A DNA stretch of 64,000 nt, from the NCBI RefSeq assembly GCF_934190775.1, contig NZ_CAKPTG010000004.1:1-64000 (forward strand), written 5' to 3'. Position 1 is the first letter of the stretch, and every line of letters begins with the position of its first letter. The stretch comes from an uncultured Phascolarctobacterium sp. (lineage in GTDB: Bacteria > Bacillota > Negativicutes > Acidaminococcales > Acidaminococcaceae). Shown here one piece after another: positions 9,571 through 17,481 of this stretch. The notes below the pieces were generated by a model. That model searched no databases. It was not told where the DNA came from and saw only the letters and a program-made list of their open reading frames with translations. A program made the position numbers and the translations under genes.

Positions 9571-10220
9571 TGTTTACAGGATTGGTAGCTGAACTGGGAA
9601 CAGTGCAGAAGCTGGCGCAGCAGGGTGAATCATATCACCTGACAGTGGCGGCGGCGAAGGTACTGCAGAATTTGAAAATCGGTGACAGCGTTGCCGTAAA
9701 CGGCGCCTGCCTGACGGTAGTAAGCATGGATGATTCCGCTTTTACCGCCGACGTGATGCCGGAAACAGTGCGCCTGACCAATATCGGCAGCCTGCATGCC
9801 GGCGACAGGGTGAACCTGGAGCGCACGCTGCGCCTGTGCGACGGTCTTGACGGTCACATCGTCAGCGGACATGTGGAAGGCTTAGGCGTGATTGCCAGCC
9901 GTAGGCCTGAGGGCATTGCCATGGTGGTGACCATCAACACCCCGCCGGAGCTTTTGAAGTATATCATCAAAAAGGGCAGCATTGCGATTGATGGTATCAG
10001 CCTGACGGTAACGCAGGTTACAGAAAGCAGCTTTTCCGTATCGCTGATTCCGCATACCGCCAAGGAAACAACGCTTGGCTTTAAGGATGTGGGCGACAGC
10101 GTAAATCTGGAAACGGATATTATCGGCAAATATGTAGAGCAAATGTTAAAATTTAACCCCAAGCAGACTCAGGAGCCTGCTTTAAATAAAAATATGCTGT
10201 TGGAAAATGGGTTTATCTGA
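9570..10220 (+). CDS. ribE: riboflavin synthase alpha chain
   Basis: Dismutates two molecules of 6,7-dimethyl-8-ribityllumazine to riboflavin. 216 aa with the typical N-terminus MFTGLVAELGTV and the two tandem lumazine-binding barrels: GDSVAVNGACLTV in the first half and GSIAIDGISLTV in the second. It starts within the ribD stop codon. Operon position ribD-ribE-ribBA-ribH is the common Firmicute order. Confidence 0.96.
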   Translation: MFTGLVAELGTVQKLAQQGESYHLTVAAAKVLQNLKIGDSVAVNGACLTVVSMDDSAFTADVMPETVRLTNIGSLHAGDRVNLERTLRLCDGLDGHIVSGHVEGLGVIASRRPEGIAMVVTINTPPELLKYIIKKGSIAIDGISLTVTQVTESSFSVSLIPHTAKETTLGFKDVGDSVNLETDIIGKYVEQMLKFNPKQTQEPALNKNMLLENGFI

Positions 10221-10241
10221 GCAGCAACAAAGAGGTAGAAA

Positions 10242-11471
10242 ATGGAAAAGTTTAAGTATAATACAATTGATGAAGCCATCGCTGCGATTAAAGCAGGTCA
10301 GATGGTACTGGTAACCGATGACGAGGACCGCGAAAACGAAGGCGACCTGATTATGGCAGCCGAGCTGTGCACTCCCGAGGCTATTAACTTTATGGCTAAG
10401 GAAGCACGCGGACTTATTTGCATGCCGGCAGACAGCGAGGTTATGGACAAGCTGCAGTTCGGCGCTATGGTAACGCACAACACCGACAATCACGAAACAG
10501 CCTTCTCTGTTTCTATTGACCATGTTGACACCACCACCGGTATTTCCGCTTACGAGCGCGCTTATACCATAAAAAAATGCGCTGAGCCCGGTGCACAGCC
10601 AAACGACTTCCGCCGTCCGGGCCACGTTTTCCCGCTGCGCGCACGCAAGGGCGGTGTACTGGTGCGTACCGGTCACACCGAAACTACTGTTGATTTGTGC
10701 AAGCTGGCAGGTCTGCAGCCTGTAGGCATCTGCTGCGAGATTATGAATGACGACGGCCATATGGCGCGTACTCCGGATTTAATCGAGTTCGCCAAAAAGC
10801 ATAAGCTTGTTTTCATCACTGTTGCCGAGCTTGTTGCTTATCGTAAGGCACATGAAAAAATGGTGCACCGTGCTGCTGAGGCTGCACTGCCGACTAAATA
10901 CGGCAATTTCCGCATTATTGCTTATGAAAACGATTTGGATAACCTTTGCCATGTTGCTATTGTCAAGGGTGATGTTGCCGGCAAAAAGGACGTGCTGGTG
11001 CGCGTACACAGCGAGTGCCTGACCGGTGATGCCTTCGGCAGCCTGCGCTGCGACTGCGGCGATCAGCTGGCAACCGCTTTGAAGATGATTGAAAAGGAAG
11101 GCTGCGGCGCTGTTGTTTACATGCGTCAGGAGGGCCGTGGTATTGGCTTGGCCAACAAAATCCGTGCTTACGCACTGCAGGATCAGGGCCTTGATACCGT
11201 TGAGGCTAACGTGCGTCTGGGCTTTGCTCCCGACCTGCGCGACTATGGCATGGGCGCACAAATTCTGGCTGACCTCGGACTCACCAGCATCCGCCTGATT
11301 ACCAATAACCCCGCAAAACGCATCGGCCTCTCCGGCTACGGCATCACCATTACCGACCGCGTGCCCATCATCATGGAGCCTAACAAATACAACGAACATT
11401 ATCTCGACGTTAAAGAAGAGAAAATGGGCCACAAGCTGCACGAAGGCTGTGGCTGCCACTGCGGAAAATAA
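10242..11471 (+). CDS. ribBA: RibBA: DHBP synthase / GTP cyclohydrolase II
   Basis: Makes both riboflavin precursors. The N-terminal 3,4-dihydroxy-2-butanone-4-phosphate synthase domain shows DDEDRENEGDL and RRPGHVFPLRA, with GHTETTVDL. The C-terminal GTP cyclohydrolase II domain shows the zinc site CLTGDAFGSLRCDCG and RQEGRGIGL. 409 aa, normal for the fusion. The protein ends in a short Cys/His-rich tail (EGCGCHCGK) that is not part of the core fold. Confidence 0.96.
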   Translation: MEKFKYNTIDEAIAAIKAGQMVLVTDDEDRENEGDLIMAAELCTPEAINFMAKEARGLICMPADSEVMDKLQFGAMVTHNTDNHETAFSVSIDHVDTTTGISAYERAYTIKKCAEPGAQPNDFRRPGHVFPLRARKGGVLVRTGHTETTVDLCKLAGLQPVGICCEIMNDDGHMARTPDLIEFAKKHKLVFITVAELVAYRKAHEKMVHRAAEAALPTKYGNFRIIAYENDLDNLCHVAIVKGDVAGKKDVLVRVHSECLTGDAFGSLRCDCGDQLATALKMIEKEGCGAVVYMRQEGRGIGLANKIRAYALQDQGLDTVEANVRLGFAPDLRDYGMGAQILADLGLTSIRLITNNPAKRIGLSGYGITITDRVPIIMEPNKYNEHYLDVKEEKMGHKLHEGCGCHCGK

Positions 11472-11519
11472 TAAAGTATAAATTAACGTAAAACGTAAAA
11501 CCATTAGGAGGAACAAACC

Positions 11520-11981
11520 ATGAAAACATTAGAAGGAAAACTCACCGCCAAAAACATGAAAATCGCAATCGTCGTAGCCCGCTTCAACGAATTCATCACC
11601 AGCAAACTCCTCAGCGGCTGCATCGACTGCCTGATCCGCCACGAAGCAGCTGACGAAGACCTCACCGTAGCCTGGGTACCGGGCGCCTTCGAAATCCCCA
11701 TGGCAGCAAAAAAACTCGCAGAAAGCGGCAAATACGACGCAGTAATCTGCTTAGGCGCAGTAATCCGCGGCGCAACCCCGCATTTCGACTATGTATGCGC
11801 TGAAGCCTCCAAAGGCATTGCTCAGGTAAGCATGCAAACCGGCGTACCCGTAGCCTTCGGCGTACTCACCACCGAAAACATCCAGCAGGCTGTAGAACGT
11901 GCTGGCACCAAGGCCGGCAACAAGGGCGTAGACTGCGCAATGACCGCCATGGAAATGGTAAATCTCTTCAAAGAAATGTAA
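11520..11981 (+). CDS. ribH: 6,7-dimethyl-8-ribityllumazine synthase
   Basis: Condenses the RibA/D and RibB products to form lumazine; assembles into an icosahedral capsid in many bacteria. 153 aa. Diagnostic stretches: ARFNEFITSKL, PGAFEIP and GAVIRGATPHFDYV with the catalytic His. Strong AGGAGGA ribosome-binding site. Last gene of the riboflavin operon. Confidence 0.96.
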   Translation: MKTLEGKLTAKNMKIAIVVARFNEFITSKLLSGCIDCLIRHEAADEDLTVAWVPGAFEIPMAAKKLAESGKYDAVICLGAVIRGATPHFDYVCAEASKGIAQVSMQTGVPVAFGVLTTENIQQAVERAGTKAGNKGVDCAMTAMEMVNLFKEM

Positions 11982-11993
11982 CATTTTCACCGC

Positions 11994-12022
11994 TTGCCTT
12001 TTTGACTATTATGATTTATAAT
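11994..12022 (+). promoter_or_regulatory. promoter downstream of ribH
   Basis: TTGCCT (11994-11999), 17-base spacer, TATAAT (12017-12022). It would drive the hairpin-terminator unit that follows and, by read-through, hslO. Confidence 0.6.
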
Positions 12023-12028
12023 TGACAT

Positions 12029-12108
12029 TGTGGAAGAGCTGATAACAGGCTGTTCCCCATGCATGAAATTTGCAAGCCCGCTAGCAGTAGTTTAGTGGGC
12101 TTGTTTTA
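12029..12108 (+). ncRNA. candidate small RNA or attenuated hslO leader
   Basis: The predicted transcript starts about 12029. GGAAGAGC and GCTGTTCC (12031-12056) can form a first hairpin. An 11-bp terminator stem follows, CAAGCCCGCTA (12073-12083) with TAGTGGGCTTG (12093-12103), then TTTTATT. No promoter is evident between this terminator and hslO, so it is either a free roughly 80-nt RNA or an attenuator. Confidence 0.45.
12073..12108 (+). terminator. intrinsic terminator before hslO
   Basis: 11-bp stem with one G-U pair, 9-base loop, then a T-rich run. Confidence 0.8.
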
Positions 12109-12156
12109 TTAAGCAAGTGAAATTTTTGCCGTAAGGCAGGATTGTGAGGCAATATT

Positions 12157-13056
12157 ATGGAAGATGTTTTAACAAAGGCTACGGCCGATGGTGTACGTAT
12201 TTATGCATTATGCACCACTAATCTGGTACAGGAGGCAGCTAAAAAGCATGGCTGCTCCCATCTGGCAAGCGCTGCTCTGGGACGTGCAATGAACGGTGCT
12301 TTGCTGCTGGCCGCAACCATGAAGGATAACGAGCGCATCAGCCTGCGCCTGAAGGGCGACGGCCCTCTGGGCGAGGTAGTAGCAGATGCCGAAGGCAGCA
12401 CCGTGCGTGGTTATGTAGAAAACCCGGACGCATTTTTGCCGTTGAAAAATGGCAAGCTGGATGTCGGTGGCGGTATCGGCGAAGGCAATATTATTGTAAC
12501 GCGTTATCTTCAGAATGCAGAGCCCTTCACAGGCTACTGCGAGCTGCAGGACGGCGAGATTGCCAGCGATTTGACCAAATACCTCTACGTTTCCGAACAG
12601 ACTCCTACAAGCGTTGCTTTGGGCGTACTCGTTGACAAGGACGGCAACGTAACAGCCTCCGGCGGCTTCTTTATTCAGGCTATGCCGGGCTGCACAGACG
12701 AGGTGTTGGAAAAACTGGAAAACAACGTTAACCTGACGCCGTATGTAACTCAATTGTTGGAAATTGGCTATACTCCGCAAAAGATGATTGAAATTCTTGG
12801 CCGCGGTCTGGACGTTGATATTAAAGAAACAATTCCCCTGAGCTTCAAATGCCGCTGCAGTCGTGAGCGCATTCTGGCAGCTCTGGGAAGCCTTGATATG
12901 AAATCCCTGGAGGAGCTGGCGCAGGATAAAACAACAGAAGCTCACTGCGAATTCTGCAACAGCACCTATGAATATACTCAGGATGAAATCAAGCACCTGC
13001 TGGAAGAAAAGGAAAAGCAGGCACAGATGGAAGCTACTAAACAGAATATTAAATAA
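12157..13056 (+). CDS. hslO: redox-regulated chaperone Hsp33
   Basis: Cytosolic holdase activated by oxidation of its zinc centre. 299 aa, full length. The C-terminal redox switch is visible as CRCSRERIL (CxC) and CEFCNSTYEY (CxxC). The N-terminal domain includes VVADAEGSTVRGYVENP. A GTGAGG ribosome-binding site precedes the ATG. Confidence 0.95.
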   Translation: MEDVLTKATADGVRIYALCTTNLVQEAAKKHGCSHLASAALGRAMNGALLLAATMKDNERISLRLKGDGPLGEVVADAEGSTVRGYVENPDAFLPLKNGKLDVGGGIGEGNIIVTRYLQNAEPFTGYCELQDGEIASDLTKYLYVSEQTPTSVALGVLVDKDGNVTASGGFFIQAMPGCTDEVLEKLENNVNLTPYVTQLLEIGYTPQKMIEILGRGLDVDIKETIPLSFKCRCSRERILAALGSLDMKSLEELAQDKTTEAHCEFCNSTYEYTQDEIKHLLEEKEKQAQMEATKQNIK

Positions 13057-13067
13057 CAAAACTTCTC

Positions 13068-13096
13068 TTGACAAACGAAACTTTTGTTTGTATAAT
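13068..13096 (+). promoter_or_regulatory. recA promoter with a degenerate SOS-box-like dyad
   Basis: Consensus TTGACA (13068-13073), 17-base spacer, TATAAT (13091-13096). The spacer holds GAAAC-TTTT-GTTTG (13077-13090), a dyad resembling the Gram-positive LexA site CGAAC-N4-GTTCG with mismatches in both arms. Repression by LexA is inferred, not shown. Confidence 0.7.
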
Positions 13097-13146
13097 AAAG
13101 GCAGTGAATCGATGAATTTTAAATTTATATATTAGGAGGCAAGCAA

Positions 13147-14199
13147 ATGGACGCAGATAAAAAGAAAGCTTTAGACATGGCGATGCACCAGATTGAAAAG
13201 GATTTTGGCAAGGGCAGCATTATGATGCTGGGCGAAGCAAGTGCCAAGATGAATATTGAGGTTATCCCTACAGGTGCTTTATCCTTAGATATTGCTCTTG
13301 GTGTCGGTGGTATTCCGCGTGGACGTGTTATTGAGATTTACGGTCCTGAATCTTCCGGTAAAACTACCGTTGCATTGCATATGATTGCTGAAGCTCAGAA
13401 AATGGGCGGCTATGCAGCTTTTATTGATGCGGAGCATGCGCTTGATCCGGAATATGCCCGTCATCTTGGTGTAAATATTGATGATCTGTTGATTTCTCAG
13501 CCGGATAATGGTGAGCAGGCATTGGAAATTGCTGACGCACTGGTACGCAGCGGCGCTATTGATATTATCGTTATTGACTCTGTTGCTGCTTTGGTTCCGC
13601 GTGCAGAAATTGAAGGCGAGATGGGTGATTCACACGTTGGTCTGCAGGCACGTCTGATGAGCCAGGCTCTGCGTAAGCTGACAGGTCTGATTTCCAAATC
13701 CAAATGTGCTACTATTTTCATCAACCAGATTCGTGAAAAGGTCGGCGTTATGTTCGGTAATCCGGAAACCACTACCGGTGGCCGTGCGTTGAAATTCTAC
13801 TCTACTGTCCGCATGGATGTACGTCGTATTGATACGCTGAAAAACGGTAACGATGTAATTGGCAGCCGTACCCGTGTCAAGGTTGTCAAGAACAAGGTAG
13901 CACCGCCATTCAGACAGGCAGAGTTTGATATCATGTATGGCAAGGGTATTTCCCATGAGGGCTGCCTTGTTGATCTTGGTGCAGATCTTGATATTATCAA
14001 CAAGAGCGGTGCCTGGTATTCCTATGGCGATATCCGTTTAGGTCAGGGCAAGGAAAAGGTTAAAGACTATTTGCGCGAAAATCCGGAAATTGCCAACGAA
14101 ATTGAAGCAAAAATCCGCGCCGTGACGATTGCCAAGAGCGATAATAAGGAAGTAGCTGAGGAGCCGTTGCAGGATGTGGAGTCGATCTTTAAGGAATAA
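13147..14199 (+). CDS. recA: recombinase RecA
   Basis: DNA strand-exchange ATPase and SOS co-protease. 350 aa. Walker A GPESSGKTT, Walker B IIVIDSVAAL, L1 EGEMGDSHVG and L2 FINQIREKVG with NPETTTGG are all present, and an acidic C-terminal tail. Strong TAGGAGG ribosome-binding site. It overlaps recX, and the AddAB genes that feed it are about 6 kb upstream. Confidence 0.99.
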   Translation: MDADKKKALDMAMHQIEKDFGKGSIMMLGEASAKMNIEVIPTGALSLDIALGVGGIPRGRVIEIYGPESSGKTTVALHMIAEAQKMGGYAAFIDAEHALDPEYARHLGVNIDDLLISQPDNGEQALEIADALVRSGAIDIIVIDSVAALVPRAEIEGEMGDSHVGLQARLMSQALRKLTGLISKSKCATIFINQIREKVGVMFGNPETTTGGRALKFYSTVRMDVRRIDTLKNGNDVIGSRTRVKVVKNKVAPPFRQAEFDIMYGKGISHEGCLVDLGADLDIINKSGAWYSYGDIRLGQGKEKVKDYLRENPEIANEIEAKIRAVTIAKSDNKEVAEEPLQDVESIFKE

Positions 14200-14701
14200 A
14201 AAAAAGGAAGAAGGCTTTACCAGCGCGCAGCAGGTTTATGACTGCGCGCTGGATTTATTGTCTTATCGTGACTACAGCCATAAGGACATGCTGGAGCGTT
14301 TGCAGCGCAAGGGTGCCACTAAGGCGCAGGCGCTGGAGGCAGTGGCCAAGCTGGAGGACTATGGTCTGCTTAACGAGGAGCGTTATGCCCTAAGAGTGTA
14401 CGAGGCATGGTTGGCCAAGCGCTACTATGGCAGGCAGCATCTGCAGCTGGAGCTGAGCAAGCGTGGCATACGCGCAGACGTGGCTGCAGAAATCATGGAA
14501 CGCTTTACGCCTGACGTTGAAGAGCAGCAGGCAGAGAACGCGGCACAGCTTTTTATGCAGCGTAACCAGCGTAAATTAACAGAGGAAGCAGACTACAAAA
14601 AAATATATGCGGCTGCAGGACGCTTTATGGCGGCTCGCGGCTTTTCATCAAGATATATGCACATTATATTGGGTAAATTACATTTTTCAGACAATATGTA
14701 G
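14174..14701 (+). CDS. recX: RecA regulator RecX
   Basis: Binds RecA filaments and modulates their growth. 175 aa, all-helical with RecX-type three-helix repeats: SYRDYSHKDMLERLQRKG, then YGRQHLQLELSKRGI. The ATG at 14174 lies 26 bases inside recA and lacks a strong ribosome-binding site, so translation is probably coupled; no better start was found downstream. The overlapping order recA-recX supports the call. Confidence 0.9.
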   Translation: MWSRSLRNKKKEEGFTSAQQVYDCALDLLSYRDYSHKDMLERLQRKGATKAQALEAVAKLEDYGLLNEERYALRVYEAWLAKRYYGRQHLQLELSKRGIRADVAAEIMERFTPDVEEQQAENAAQLFMQRNQRKLTEEADYKKIYAAAGRFMAARGFSSRYMHIILGKLHFSDNM

Positions 14702-14710
14702 CGGTTAAAC

Positions 14711-14740
14711 TTGACAATTTTGTTAAATATAATCTATAAT
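14711..14740 (+). promoter_or_regulatory. promoter between recX and rny
   Basis: TTGACA (14711-14716), 18-base spacer, TATAAT (14735-14740). The predicted start near 14747 gives a roughly 200-nt leader for rny containing an early terminator. Confidence 0.7.
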
Positions 14741-14778
14741 GTAGTTATCCAATCGTGTTAATATCAACGATTTTCACG

Positions 14779-14810
14779 AGGCGACGCGTAAAGCGGTTGC
14801 CTTATTTTTT
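14779..14810 (+). terminator. early terminator in the rny leader
   Basis: AGGCGAC (14779-14785) pairs with GTTGCCT (14796-14802), followed by TATTTTTT. A smaller hairpin, AATCGT with ACGATT (14751-14772), sits just upstream. Either an attenuator for rny or the end of a roughly 65-nt small RNA. Confidence 0.6.
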
Positions 14811-14947
14811 GCCCTATTTCAGAATAGATAATACATAATTTATTATAGATTCAACGGAATAAGGACATCTATAGCAGACGCAAACAGGCGCCTGCTGTTA
14901 CTATGCAAAAAAATCTTGGAAAAATCTACATTTAGGAGGTGAGGACG

Positions 14948-16483
14948 ATTTTAGAAATTATCGGTACAGCTGTTGTAGTTGGTCTGGCCGGCGGTGCGGT
15001 AGGTTATCTGGTTCGCAAAAATGTTGCTGAAGGTAAAATTGCTACTGCAGAAGAGCAGGCTATCCGTATTGTACAGGATGCGGAGCAGACCGGCGAAGCA
15101 AAACGCAAAGAAATCATGATGGAGGCTAAAGAAGAAATCCATCGTCTGCGTTCCGATATGGAGCGTGAAAATAAAGACAGACGTAATGACCTGCAGCGTC
15201 AGGAGCGTCGTCTGTTGCAAAAAGAAGAAAATCTGGACCGTAAAATCGAATCCTTCGAACGCAAAGAAGAAAAGCTGGCTTCTAAGGAACAGCGTCTGAA
15301 CGCTGCTCAGGAGAAGGCTGATGCTATGTTGGAAAAACGTCAGGTTGAGCTGGAGCGTATTTCCGGACTGACCAGTGACGAAGCAAAGCAGGAGCTGCTG
15401 CAATCCCTCGAGGAAGAGGTTAAGCATGAATCTGCTATGATGGTTAAGGATCTGGAGCAACAGGCTAAGGATGAGGCAGACCGCAAGGCAAGAGAGATTA
15501 TCTCCCTGGCAATTCAGCGTTGTGCAGCAGACCATGTAGCGGAAACCACCGTTTCCGTAGTAGGCTTGCCTAACGATGAAATGAAGGGCCGCATTATCGG
15601 TCGTGAAGGCCGTAACATCCGCACCCTGGAAACCCTTACCGGCATCGATCTGATTATCGATGATACTCCGGAGGCTGTTATTATTTCCGGCTTTGATCCG
15701 GTACGCCGCGAGGTTGCCCGTATCGCTCTGGAAAAATTGATTAATGACGGCCGTATTCATCCGTCCCGCATTGAGGAAATGGTTGAAAAGGCACAAAAAG
15801 AGGTTGAGCAGAAGATTAAGGAAGCCGGCGAACAGGCTACCTTTGCTGTCGGTGTGCATGGCCTGCACCCCGAACTGATTAAGCTGCTGGGCCGCCTGAA
15901 ATATCGTACCAGCTATGGTCAGAATGTCCTGAACCATTCTGTTGAGGTTGCTAACCTGGCAGGTGTAATGGCTTCTGAGCTTGGTGTTGACGTTGTTCTG
16001 GCAAAACGTGCCGGCCTGCTGCATGATATCGGCAAGGCTATTGACCATGAAATGGAAGGCTCTCACGTTGAAATCGGCGGCGAAATTGCCAAGAAGTTCC
16101 GTGAGTCCGACTTGATTGTCAATGCTATTCTGGCGCATCATGGTGACTGCGAGCCTAAGAGTGTTGAAGCTGTTCTGGTATCTGCCGCTGACGCAGTATC
16201 TGCTGCCCGCCCGGGTGCAAGACGCGAAACTCTGGAAAGCTACCTGAAGCGCTTAACTCGATTGGAAGAAATTTCTGAGTCCTTTGAGGGCGTTGAAAAA
16301 TGCTATGCCGTACAGGCTGGCCGCGAAATCCGCATTATGGTTAAGCCGGATGTTATCGATGATGCTTCCGCTGTGCTTCTGGCACGCGATATCTCCAAGA
16401 AGATTGAAGCTGAAATGGAATATCCCGGTCAGATCAAGGTTGTTATCATCCGCGAAACCCGTGCGGTTGATTACGCAAAATAA
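14948..16483 (+). CDS. rny: ribonuclease Y
   Basis: Membrane-anchored endoribonuclease that starts mRNA decay in Firmicutes. About 512 aa: N-terminal transmembrane helix (IIGTAVVVGLAGGAVGYLV), a long coiled coil rich in Glu/Arg/Lys (about 30-200), a KH domain (IIGREGRNIRTLE) and an HD domain (LLHDIGKAIDHE). Start choice: AGGAGG at 14934-14939 is correctly spaced from an ATT codon at 14948, whereas the only conventional candidate, GTG at 14939, overlaps the Shine-Dalgarno itself. I therefore propose an ATT start; 14939 is the fallback. Confidence 0.95.
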   Translation: MLEIIGTAVVVGLAGGAVGYLVRKNVAEGKIATAEEQAIRIVQDAEQTGEAKRKEIMMEAKEEIHRLRSDMERENKDRRNDLQRQERRLLQKEENLDRKIESFERKEEKLASKEQRLNAAQEKADAMLEKRQVELERISGLTSDEAKQELLQSLEEEVKHESAMMVKDLEQQAKDEADRKAREIISLAIQRCAADHVAETTVSVVGLPNDEMKGRIIGREGRNIRTLETLTGIDLIIDDTPEAVIISGFDPVRREVARIALEKLINDGRIHPSRIEEMVEKAQKEVEQKIKEAGEQATFAVGVHGLHPELIKLLGRLKYRTSYGQNVLNHSVEVANLAGVMASELGVDVVLAKRAGLLHDIGKAIDHEMEGSHVEIGGEIAKKFRESDLIVNAILAHHGDCEPKSVEAVLVSAADAVSAARPGARRETLESYLKRLTRLEEISESFEGVEKCYAVQAGREIRIMVKPDVIDDASAVLLARDISKKIEAEMEYPGQIKVVIIRETRAVDYAK

Positions 16484-16491
16484 CGAAATTC

Positions 16492-16522
16492 AAAAAAGAG
16501 CTGTTTAGGCAGCTCTTTTTTT
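16492..16522 (+). terminator. terminator after rny
   Basis: AAAAAAGAGCTG (16492-16503) pairs with CAGCTCTTTTTT (16510-16521). Perfect 12-bp stem and T run. Confidence 0.92.
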
Positions 16523-16579
16523 ATGCTTTGGCAGGATTATAGTGATTGCTGTCGAATATATATAATTGGAATTTTTTTG

Positions 16580-16745
16580 ACAGGTGCGACGGCGACGGCC
16601 GACGCTGAAAAGGGAATGCCGGTGAGAATCCGGAGCAGTCCCGCTACTGTAAGTGGAGCCCAGGCAATTATGTCACTGACGCAAGTTGGGAAGGCGCTGA
16701 GGGCGATGAAGCTAAGCCAGGAGACCTGCCTGTTACGAAGCTTGG
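16580..16745 (+). promoter_or_regulatory. cobalamin (B12) riboswitch
   Basis: Class-defining blocks are present: GGGAATGCCGGTGAGAATCC, GGAGCAGTCCCGCTACTGTAA and the B12 box AGCCAGGAGACCTGCC (16715-16730). A TATAAT at 16561-16566 is placed to start transcription just upstream, though its -35 is poor. It controls the cobamide operon behind it. Confidence 0.95.
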
Positions 16746-16815
16746 AGCCTACGGGAGATAGGCTGGCTTTGGTATGCGTAAATATAGAATTTTTGGCTGC
16801 AGCTGCATTTTGTGA

Positions 16816-16838
16816 ATCTCCCGCAAGGGAGCTTTTTT
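16816..16838 (+). terminator. B12-riboswitch expression-platform terminator
   Basis: CTCCC-GCAA-GGGAG (16818-16831) followed by CTTTTTT. The GGGAGAT at 16753-16759, just after the aptamer, is complementary to ATCTCCC (16816-16822) and can act as the antiterminator, giving a transcriptional OFF switch. Confidence 0.8.
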
Positions 16839-16894
16839 CATTTGGACATAACGTGAAAAGCATGCAGCATATTAAAACGAAGGGAGGTAAAAAT

Positions 16895-17473
16895 ATGCCT
16901 GGGAAAATCATTATGGTTACCGGTGGAGCACGCAGCGGCAAGAGCGAATTCGCTGAACGCTATGTATTGCATTATTCTCCCAAATGCGATTACGTTGCTA
17001 CGGCAGAAATCCTGGATGAGGAAATGGCGGAGCGCGTGCGTCTGCACCGTCAGCGTCGTGATGCGCGTTGGATTAATCACGAAGCGCCTTATCATGCCGA
17101 GCGCACGCTTGAAGCGCTGTCAGCGGAAACAGGAGCGGTTCTGTTTGACTGCCTGACTGTTTATATGTGTAACCTGCTTTACGGCAAGGATGCGCCGGAG
17201 GGTGAATTCCTGGAGCGCTGTCAGGTAGTATTTGATGAAATTGACAAGGTGCTGGCAGCAGCACGAAATTGCGGCAAAATCGTTGTCTTTGTTACGAATG
17301 AGGTGGGCAGCGGTATTGTGCCGGATAATCAGATGGCGCGTGAATACCGTGACCTTGCCGGCTGGGTTAACCAGCGTGTGGCAGATGCGGCTGATCATGT
17401 TTATTATTGTGTGGCAGGTCAGGCCGTAGACGTAAAAAAATTGGCTTTTAAATTTGAGGATGAAGGAGAATAA
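16895..17473 (+). CDS. cobU: adenosylcobinamide kinase / guanylyltransferase CobU
   Basis: Phosphorylates adenosylcobinamide and converts it to AdoCbi-GDP. 192 aa. P-loop GGARSGKSEFAE, then TAEILDEEMAERVRLHR and the ITNEVG-like FVTNEVGSGIVP motif, with the family ending REYRDLAGWVNQ. The ATG at 16895 has AGGGAGGT upstream. The open frame extends back to 16523 but that part is riboswitch. First gene of the B12 tail operon. Confidence 0.96.
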   Translation: MPGKIIMVTGGARSGKSEFAERYVLHYSPKCDYVATAEILDEEMAERVRLHRQRRDARWINHEAPYHAERTLEALSAETGAVLFDCLTVYMCNLLYGKDAPEGEFLERCQVVFDEIDKVLAAARNCGKIVVFVTNEVGSGIVPDNQMAREYRDLAGWVNQRVADAADHVYYCVAGQAVDVKKLAFKFEDEGE

Positions 17474-17481
17474 CGACTGAT

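Noticed and set aside
14951..16141. 396-aa frame on the - strand opposite rny
   Set aside because: Antisense shadow of the conserved rny reading frame; no ribosome-binding site or domain.
16523..16894. N-terminal extension of CobU from an ATG at 16523
   Set aside because: This stretch is the B12 riboswitch and its terminator; a proper ribosome-binding site and start are at 16895.
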